Shown here in pieces: positions 58,827-64,000 of a DNA stretch of 64,000 bases. The DNA is taken from assembly GCA_038232055.1 (NCBI GenBank), contig JBBSIN010000003.1:8220-72219 (forward strand), given 5' to 3'. A model generated the notes under the pieces. It did not search any database and was not told the DNA's origin. It saw only the letters and a list, made by a program, of their open reading frames with translations. Both the position numbers and the translations under genes were made by a program. This DNA comes from JBBSIN01 sp038232055. GTDB lineage: Bacteria > Actinomycetota > Actinomycetes > JADGOV01. Position 1 is the stretch's first letter. The number at the start of each line of letters is the position of its first letter.

Positions 58827-59234
58827 ATGCACAGGCGCGCCATACCAATGGTGTCGGTCGGCCTGTTCACCGTATTACTGGCCGGCTGCGGCTCCTCGTC
58901 GGCAGACACGTCCGACGCGGGCAGCAGCGCGAGCGGGACCGTCGTCAGCATGAAGCTTCTGCAGTTCATGCCGCAGACGCTCACCGTCAAGGCCGGCACG
59001 AAGGTCACCTGGCGCAACGACGAGCCCATCACGCACACCGTCACATCGGGCACCTATTCCGGAGTGGATGCAAAGACCGGTTTGCGGGCCAGCGAGAAGC
59101 CGGATGGGCTCTTCGATGCCAGGGCGGCGAAGAAGGGCGACACGACGTCGTACACGTTCAGCAAGCCCGGCACCTACCCGTACTACTGCTCCATCCACAA
59201 AGGCATGAACGGCAAGGTCGTCGTCACCGGCTGA
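58827..59234 (+). CDS. Cupredoxin-domain lipoprotein
   Basis: A 135-residue lipoprotein: signal with lipobox LLAGC (about residue 21), a low-complexity Ser linker, then a plastocyanin/azurin-like domain. Type I copper ligands are His in EPITHTVTSG and Cys, His and Met in YYCSIHKGMNGKVVV. It should bind one copper and act in electron transfer or metal binding outside the membrane. GGAGG lies 4 nt before ATG 58827. It is followed 54 bp later by a duplicated His-rich lipoprotein in the same direction. Confidence 0.9.
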   Translation: MHRRAIPMVSVGLFTVLLAGCGSSSADTSDAGSSASGTVVSMKLLQFMPQTLTVKAGTKVTWRNDEPITHTVTSGTYSGVDAKTGLRASEKPDGLFDARAAKKGDTTSYTFSKPGTYPYYCSIHKGMNGKVVVTG

Positions 59235-59288
59235 CCGATGCGTCAACAACAAACAACGACAACACCAAGAAGAAGAAAGAGGAGAAGC

Positions 59289-60548
59289 ATGAAGTCCAGA
59301 ACTGTGCAGCTGGCAGTCGTCGGCCTCGCGGCGGCGACCTTCGCCACCGCGTGCAGCAGCAGCAACGGCGACTCGTCGGCGGCCGGCAAGCCCTCGACAT
59401 CGAGCTCGCCGTCACCGTCGATGTCGATGTCGCCCACCGCCGCTGACGCGACCGCCACCCCGGCGGTTGCGCTCCGCGCCACACTGACGAGCCTGCTGGA
59501 GAACCACGTCTGGCTGGCTGGCAACGCGCTGCAGACCGCGGTGCGCGCCGGCGGCAACCTGAAGGACAAGCAGGTCGTCGGGGCCGTCGGTGCGCTCGAC
59601 GAGAACTCCGTGGCGCTGTCCAAGGCGCTCGGCAGTGTCTACCCGGCGGCGGAGAAGCCCTTCCTCGCCTCGTGGCGCCAGCACATCGGCTTCTTCGTCA
59701 ACTACACCCTGGGCAAGGCGACGAAGAACACCGCGATGGTCGCCAAGGCGAAGAAGGACCTCGACGGCTACCGCACCGGCTTCGGCCAGCTGATCAACTC
59801 GGTGGTTCCCGAGCTGCCGGCGAGTGCCGTCGCTGCCGAGCTCAAGCCGCACGTCGCCTCGCTCCTCACCGCGATCGACGCGGCGGTGGCGAACGACCCG
59901 AGCTTCCAGAGCAAGCTGACGGCTTCGTCGCACCACATGATCATGACAGCCGCGGTCCTGGCCGACGGCATCGCGAAGAACAAGAAGCTCGACGGTGACG
60001 CGATGGGCACGGCGGCGGGGCTTCGCGCCGCACTGACCGGTCAGCTCAACGACCACGTCTGGCTGGCCGGCAACGCCCTGCAGACCGCGGTCCTCGCCGG
60101 CGGCAACCTGAAGGACAAGCAGGTCGTCGGGGCGGTCAGTGCGCTCGACGCCAACTCGGTCGCGCTGTCCAAGACACTCGGCAGCGTCTACCCGCAGGCT
60201 GCCAAGCCCTTCCTCGCCTCCTGGCGCCAGCACATCGGGTTCTTCGTCAACTACACCCTCGGCAAGGCGACGAAGAACACCGCGATGGTCGCCAAGGCGA
60301 AGAAGGACCTCGACGGCTACCGCACCGGCTTCGGCCAGCTGATCAACTCGGTGGTTCCCGAGCTGCCGGCCAGTGCCGTCGCGAGTGAGCTCAAGCCGCA
60401 CGTCGCCTCGCTCCTCACCGCGATCGACGCGGCCGTGGCGAAGAGCCCGACGTTCCAGACCAAGCTCACCGACTCGGCGGACCACATGCTGATGACCGGT
60501 GGCGTGCTCGCGAGCGGGATCGCCAAGAACAAGAACATCACCAGCTGA
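59289..60548 (+). CDS. Lipoprotein of two near-identical 183-residue helical repeats
   Basis: A 419-residue lipoprotein (lipobox ATAC) with a Ser/Met-rich spacer and two repeats with a period of exactly 183 codons. Each repeat has four histidine-bearing helices: HVWLAGNALQTAV, WRQHIGFFVNYTLG, KPHVASLLTAID and an HM-rich helix ((H/D)HM-MT). This suggests a four-helix bundle that could bind a metal or haem, but no family is recognised. Long DNA stretches of the repeats are identical, indicating recent duplication or gene conversion. GAGGAGAA precedes ATG 59289. Confidence 0.8.
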   Translation: MKSRTVQLAVVGLAAATFATACSSSNGDSSAAGKPSTSSSPSPSMSMSPTAADATATPAVALRATLTSLLENHVWLAGNALQTAVRAGGNLKDKQVVGAVGALDENSVALSKALGSVYPAAEKPFLASWRQHIGFFVNYTLGKATKNTAMVAKAKKDLDGYRTGFGQLINSVVPELPASAVAAELKPHVASLLTAIDAAVANDPSFQSKLTASSHHMIMTAAVLADGIAKNKKLDGDAMGTAAGLRAALTGQLNDHVWLAGNALQTAVLAGGNLKDKQVVGAVSALDANSVALSKTLGSVYPQAAKPFLASWRQHIGFFVNYTLGKATKNTAMVAKAKKDLDGYRTGFGQLINSVVPELPASAVASELKPHVASLLTAIDAAVAKSPTFQTKLTDSADHMLMTGGVLASGIAKNKNITS

Positions 60549-60570
60549 CCTTTCGAAGAAGCTGGCGTAC

Positions 60571-60600
60571 GGCGCCCCCGGGGTTCGCCTCGGGGGCGCC
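60571..60600 (+). terminator. Hairpin after the duplicated lipoprotein gene
   Basis: GGCGCCCCCG (60571-60580) pairs perfectly with CGGGGGCGCC (60591-60600) around a 10-nt loop, 23 nt after the stop codon. No T-tract follows. It may terminate the cupredoxin-lipoprotein transcript or reduce read-through into the membrane-protein genes. Confidence 0.6.
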
Positions 60601-60634
60601 GTCCCGTCTCACCTCATCTACTGGAGAAAACGGC

Positions 60635-61042
60635 ATGACACCCGACGTCCTGGCAGCAAACGCGCGGGTCCCCATCCGGACCCGACAACGGTGGCTGGTC
60701 GCCGCCGGGGCCTTGGTCGCGGTCGCGGCCCACATGCCCGTGATCGGCGAGCACCTGGAGGAGGCCCCGTACATGGGCGTCCTGTTCATCGTCCTCACCG
60801 CGGCGTGCACATTGCTCGCGGTGGCCGCGCTGACCTATGACACTCCTGCGATCTACGCCGCTGCGGCGACCACCTGTGGGCTGGCGATTGTCGGCTACGC
60901 GCTGACCCGGATCGTCGCGTTCCCCATGCTGGCCGACGACGTCGGCAACTGGCTGGAACCGCTGGGCGTCGTATCGGTGGCGGCCGAGGGCATCGTCGTA
61001 CTCGCGGCCGTTGCGGCACTGCACGGTAGACGAGCAGGCTGA
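60635..61042 (+). CDS. Small four-span membrane protein, function unknown
   Basis: A 135-residue protein with four hydrophobic segments (about residues 20-38, 49-67, 72-92, 112-130). Helix-end histidines (VAAHMPVIGEHLEEAP) and acidic residues lie between helices 1 and 2. GGAGA lies 8 nt before the ATG. It forms a run with the following membrane protein and hmgA. No family recognised. Confidence 0.75.
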   Translation: MTPDVLAANARVPIRTRQRWLVAAGALVAVAAHMPVIGEHLEEAPYMGVLFIVLTAACTLLAVAALTYDTPAIYAAAATTCGLAIVGYALTRIVAFPMLADDVGNWLEPLGVVSVAAEGIVVLAAVAALHGRRAG

Positions 61043-61046
61043 CGGC

Positions 61047-61472
61047 ATGGACCTGCTTCTTCGACTCGTCATCGCCGCGGGGCTCGCCATCGACGCCTAC
61101 GTGCACTTCCACCTCGCGACGACGTTCGACGCGCTGAAGTCGACGAGCAGTCCGCACCTGAGCCAGGGGCAGCTGTTCCGCGTGGAGGCCATCGCCGCGA
61201 TCGCCGCCGCCGTCCTGGTGCTCGTCGTGCGCAACCGGCTGACCGCGCTACTCGCCTTCGTGGTGGCGGCCGGGGGCGTCGCGGCGGTGCTCCTCTACAC
61301 CTACGTCGACATCGGCGAGATCGGTCCGCTGCCGGCCATGTACGACCCGTCCTGGTACACCGAGAAGACCGGCAGCCTCATCGCCGAGGCCGTCGCCGCC
61401 GTCGCCGCCCTGGCGTGCGTCCTTCGGCGGCGTCGGGGGCAGGATGTGGTGGTGACGACGAGGAGGTCGTGA
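61047..61472 (+). CDS. Small four-span membrane protein, function unknown
   Basis: A 141-residue protein with four hydrophobic helices. The first is followed by a AIDAYVHFHLATTFD segment with two histidines and two aspartates, and the third is linked to WYTEKTGSLIAEAVAAV. The pattern resembles DoxX-like or DUF-type small carriers but is not specific. It starts 4 bp after the previous gene, and its stop overlaps hmgA (TGATG), so three genes are co-translated. Confidence 0.75.
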   Translation: MDLLLRLVIAAGLAIDAYVHFHLATTFDALKSTSSPHLSQGQLFRVEAIAAIAAAVLVLVVRNRLTALLAFVVAAGGVAAVLLYTYVDIGEIGPLPAMYDPSWYTEKTGSLIAEAVAAVAALACVLRRRRGQDVVVTTRRS

Positions 61473-62692
61473 TGGCGTACTACCGATCAGTCGGTGAGGT
61501 TCCGCGCAAGCGGCACATCCAGTTCCGGCAGCCCGATGGCAGCCTGTACGCCGAGGAGCTCATGGGCGTCGAGGGCTTCTCCGCCGAGTCCGCCCTCCTC
61601 TACCATCGCCACCTGCCCACCGCGATCCTCAAGGCCGAGCCGGTCGACGAGCCTGCCGTGGCACGAGAGCTGCAGCCCAACCTTCCGCTGCTGCCCCGGC
61701 ACTTCCAGACGCACTCGCTGCCGGCCGGCGGCGACCTGGTCACCGGACGCCAGCTGCTGCTCGCCAACGAGGACGTCCGGATGTCGTACGCCGTCGCGGA
61801 CAGCCAAAGCGAGCTCTATCGCAATGCCACGGGTGACGAGGTGGTCTACCTCGAGAGCGGCGCGGCGACGTTCGAGTCCGTCTACGGCTCGATCGACGTG
61901 GGGGCCGGTGACTACCTCGTCATCCCTACGGCGACGACGCACCGGTGGTTGCCGCGAGGGAGCGAGCCGGTACGGGCGCTGACGATCGAGGCCCGCGGGC
62001 ACGTTCGACCGCCGCGGCGCTATCTCTCGCCGGGTGGGCAGTTTCTCGAGCACGCGCCGTACTGCGAACGCGACCTTCGGGGTCCGACCGAGCCGCTGGT
62101 CGTCGACGGCGAGGGGGAGACGCCGGTGCTGGTCCGGCACCGCGTGGGGCTGACCAGGATGACGGACCTGGAGCACCCCTTCGACGTCGTCGGCTGGGAT
62201 GGCTGTCTCTACCCGTATGCGCTGTCGATCTCCGACTTCGAACCGATCACGGGCCGTCTGCACCAACCGCCGCCGGTGCACCAGACGTTCGAGGGCCCGA
62301 ACTTCGTCGTATGCTCGTTCGTCCCTCGTCTCTTCGACTACCACCCGCAGGCCGTTCCGGTGCCCTACAACCACCACAACGTCGACTCCGACGAGGTGCT
62401 CTTCTATGTCGGCGGCGACTTCATGAGCCGCAAGGGCGCGGGTATCGGGCTCGGCTCGATCTCGTTGCATCCGAGCGGATTCACCCACGGCCCGCAGCCG
62501 GGCAGCGCCGAGGCGGCGATCGGCAAGGCGGGCACCGACGAGCTGGCCGTCATGGTCGACACATTCCGCCCGCTCAGCCTCGGCGCTGGGGCGCGCCAGT
62601 CGGAGGACGGCGAGTACGCCTGGACGTGGGCCCGCGGCGTGCAGTCCCAGGCCGCCGCCGCCGACCGGGACCATCCCGGCCTGACGCACTAA
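61472..62692 (+). CDS. hmgA: Homogentisate 1,2-dioxygenase
   Basis: A 406-residue cupin-type Fe(II) dioxygenase that opens the homogentisate ring in tyrosine/phenylalanine breakdown. The iron site is in YNHHNVDSDEVLFYVGGDFMSRKG and the final histidine in GSISLHPSGFTHGP. The N-terminal part with HFQTHSLP is normal. The other genes of the pathway (fumarylacetoacetase, HppD) are not in the window. The ATG overlaps the upstream stop. Confidence 0.94.
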   Translation: MAYYRSVGEVPRKRHIQFRQPDGSLYAEELMGVEGFSAESALLYHRHLPTAILKAEPVDEPAVARELQPNLPLLPRHFQTHSLPAGGDLVTGRQLLLANEDVRMSYAVADSQSELYRNATGDEVVYLESGAATFESVYGSIDVGAGDYLVIPTATTHRWLPRGSEPVRALTIEARGHVRPPRRYLSPGGQFLEHAPYCERDLRGPTEPLVVDGEGETPVLVRHRVGLTRMTDLEHPFDVVGWDGCLYPYALSISDFEPITGRLHQPPPVHQTFEGPNFVVCSFVPRLFDYHPQAVPVPYNHHNVDSDEVLFYVGGDFMSRKGAGIGLGSISLHPSGFTHGPQPGSAEAAIGKAGTDELAVMVDTFRPLSLGAGARQSEDGEYAWTWARGVQSQAAAADRDHPGLTH

Positions 62693-62712
62693 ACAAGCGG
62701 CAGCCCGTCGGG

Positions 62713-63330
62713 TCAGCGGGCGGTGGTCGCCAGCTTGGCGCCGAGGGCCAAAAAGGACGCGGCGAAAAGGCGGCGCACGCGATTGACGATCCGCGGGCGC
62801 GCGATGAGGTGCGTCCGGACCGCTGCAGCGAAGACGCCGTAGAGCGCGAACACCAACAAGGTCATCAACATGAACACCGCGCTAAGGCCGAGCATCGTCG
62901 CCACCGGGTGGCGACTGTCACTGGGCACGAACTGCGGAAGGAACGCGAAGAAGAAGATCGTCAGTTTGGGGTTGAGCAGGTTGATCAGCACTGCCGAGCT
63001 GACCACGCGCCGCGCGGATCTCGGAGCCGCCTGCTCGTTCACGGTGAGCACGCCCTTGTCCCGCCAGGTCGACCCCGCCATGTACAGCAGGTAGGCGACG
63101 CCGAGGAACTTGACCGTCTCGAACGCGACCCCGCTGGCATGCAGCAGCGCGGCGGCGCCCGTGATCGCAGCTGCCAGGTGCGGCACCGCCCCGAGCGTGC
63201 AGCCGAACGCGGCGATCAGGCTGGCTCGAGTGCCGCGGGAGATGCCAGCAGCCACGGTGAACAGCGCGCCGGTACCCGGCGTGGCCACGATGACCAAAGA
63301 GGTAAGCAAAAACGCGACGGTCATCGACAT
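62713..63330 (-). CDS. LysE/RhtB family exporter
   Basis: A 205-residue membrane protein with about six helices. The family N-terminal signature VIVATPGTGALFTVAAGISRG and the conserved LLNPKLTIFFFAFLPQFV are clear. It exports amino acids or related metabolites; the substrate is unknown. The ATG at 63330 (MSMTVAF) was chosen, with ATG 63324 possible. Convergent with hmgA. Confidence 0.92.
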   Translation of the reverse strand: MSMTVAFLLTSLVIVATPGTGALFTVAAGISRGTRASLIAAFGCTLGAVPHLAAAITGAAALLHASGVAFETVKFLGVAYLLYMAGSTWRDKGVLTVNEQAAPRSARRVVSSAVLINLLNPKLTIFFFAFLPQFVPSDSRHPVATMLGLSAVFMLMTLLVFALYGVFAAAVRTHLIARPRIVNRVRRLFAASFLALGAKLATTAR

Positions 63331-63509
63331 GCTCCCAACTCCCCGAAGAGCTTCCCGGCGCCGACCGTACCCGGCAGCCAACGGTCGGCGACGTAGGGTC
63401 GAGGGGTCCGTCCGCGCTGTCACAGCCCCGAGGAGCATGCCCAGCCGGGTGACCGGCGGGTGACCTTCCTTGTCGAGCCGACGTCTGTTCGGCATCAGAA
63501 GCAGTAGCG

Positions 63510-63860
63510 CTACAGCGCTCCTGCCGTCGCGCACGCCACGCAGGTTCGTGCGCTGGGCCGAGCCTCCAGGCGCTCGGCGGCAATTGCAGCACCGCACCGC
63601 TCGCACACGCCGTGCCTGCCTGCGTCGTACCGGACGAGCGCCAGTTCGAGATTCTCGCGGGTACGCCGCACCTGGGACAGCAACGCCGTCACCTGCTGCC
63701 GCTCGAAGGCGATGGTGGCGCCCTCCGGGTCATGCTCGTCGTCCGCGTTGGACGACTCGGCGGCCTCGACGAGGCGGGCGTGCTCAAGCTCAAGTCCGGC
63801 GACCTGAACGGCGTTGCTCGCCAGGTCCTCGAGCAGTCGCTGCCGTGGCTCGGTCGTCAC
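63510..63860 (-). CDS. DksA/TraR-type C4 zinc-finger protein
   Basis: A 116-residue protein with a long coiled-coil (about residues 5-80) and a C-terminal C4 zinc finger: CERCG, then PSARTCVACA. This is the RsrA-independent TraR/DksA fold that inserts into the secondary channel of RNA polymerase. It lacks the acidic DxxDxA tip of classical DksA as far as can be seen. The start is GTG. The 180 bp to the LysE-type gene hold no other frame. Confidence 0.88.
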   Translation of the reverse strand: MTTEPRQRLLEDLASNAVQVAGLELEHARLVEAAESSNADDEHDPEGATIAFERQQVTALLSQVRRTRENLELALVRYDAGRHGVCERCGAAIAAERLEARPSARTCVACATAGAL

Positions 63861-63915
63861 GGACTTGTGGGCCCGTACCTAATCCGAAAATGGATGGTGA
63901 GTGGGCAGGCGACAG

Positions 63916-63945
63916 CGTCCCGGCGGAGCCGGGACGGGGTTTTTG
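63916..63945 (+). terminator. Hairpin with T-tract
   Basis: CGTCCCGG (63916-63923) and CCGGGACG (63929-63936) form an 8-bp stem with a 5-nt loop, followed by GGGTTTTT. It looks like an intrinsic terminator on the + strand, and it lies just beyond the stop of the partial gene on the other strand. Confidence 0.65.
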
Positions 63946-63949
63946 GTGG

Positions 63950-64000
63950 TCAGGCCGCGGGTTCGAGGGTGACCTGGTAGCCGAGGGCTTCGAGCTGGCG
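63950..64000 (-). CDS. C-terminal end of a gene cut by the window edge (possibly a transposase)
   Basis: The last 16 codons RQLEALGYQVTLEPAA and a TGA at 63950-63952 are in frame to the window edge. The ending (LGY-x-VTLEP) resembles actinobacterial transposase C termini, such as those of IS110-type elements, but this is too short for certainty. The upstream part is outside the window. Confidence 0.4.
   Translation of the reverse strand, partial: RQLEALGYQVTLEPAA

Noticed and set aside
59412..60485. 357-codon minus-strand frame across the duplicated lipoprotein
   Set aside because: It is a shadow of the repeat gene; its own repeats simply mirror the duplication, and no start signal or homology is seen.

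Overview
This 64 kb window is high-GC DNA from an actinobacterial chromosome. The evidence is lineage-typical genes: mycothiol synthesis (mshA, mshD), carD, glnR, a SenX3-RegX3-type pair, LmeA-like DUF2993, a 3-aminobutyryl-type leaderless cysteine leader before a rhodanese gene, and an RsiG-like anti-sigma factor with two complete c-di-GMP-binding signatures. RsiG points to a sporulating or filamentous lineage such as Frankiales, Streptomyces or Micromonosporales relatives, but the genus cannot be fixed from sequence alone. There is no CRISPR array or complete insertion sequence. GTG starts and 4-bp ATGA/GTGA stop-start overlaps are very common.

Layout. 0-4.3 kb: end of lysC with asd, an S9 peptidase and a glycerophosphodiesterase. 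4.5-6.6 kb: a decayed stretch (frameshifted hydrolase and an AlbA_2/ATPase remnant) ending beside tRNA-Pro(CGG). 6.7-10.5 kb: metallophosphoesterase, YqeY, GAF-PAS-GGDEF diguanylate cyclase, YkvA. 10.5-12.7 kb: arsenic locus arsR / arsI-aquaporin-arsC, with an ArsC that lacks its nucleophile and is frameshifted. 13.4-28.9 kb: a phosphate supercluster with low-affinity Pit and its DUF47 partner, the high-affinity pstSCAB operon behind an 11-nt direct-repeat PHO box, a translationally coupled phoU-ppk-CYTH/CHAD-Nudix/phosphatase operon, senX3-regX3 and ppx, then mshD and glnR.

28.9-40.8 kb: hydrolase/MoaD-like/LmeA-like/ECF sigma/anti-sigma run; a cysteine-rich leader peptide with a hairpin ahead of a thiosulfate sulfurtransferase-sseC pair; a broken RHH/RelE toxin-antitoxin module joined to a glyoxalase fragment; nitrobindin; Fur; ygfZ; dtd; a BKACE enzyme coupled to rsiG. 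40.8-52.4 kb: secreted beta-helix and sialidase-fold proteins, asparaginase, an HTH regulator with DUF2516, AlaX, macrodomain, mycothiol-dependent-type isomerase, SDR, mshA-YbjN-gpmA, and a PCuAC-fold lipoprotein with Sco1.

52.4-64 kb: a compact candidate biosynthetic locus (UbiA prenyltransferase diverging from methyltransferase, acyl-CoA-dehydrogenase-like flavoprotein and type III polyketide synthase); carD-ispF-phosphatase without ispD; a cupredoxin lipoprotein followed by a lipoprotein made of two nearly identical 183-residue repeats, two small membrane proteins and homogentisate dioxygenase; LysE exporter, a DksA-type zinc-finger protein and the tail of a probable transposase. Several disruptions (hydrolase, AlbA_2 gene, arsC) and two genes without a canonical start (glnR, ispF) could be real or assembly errors, and are flagged as such.
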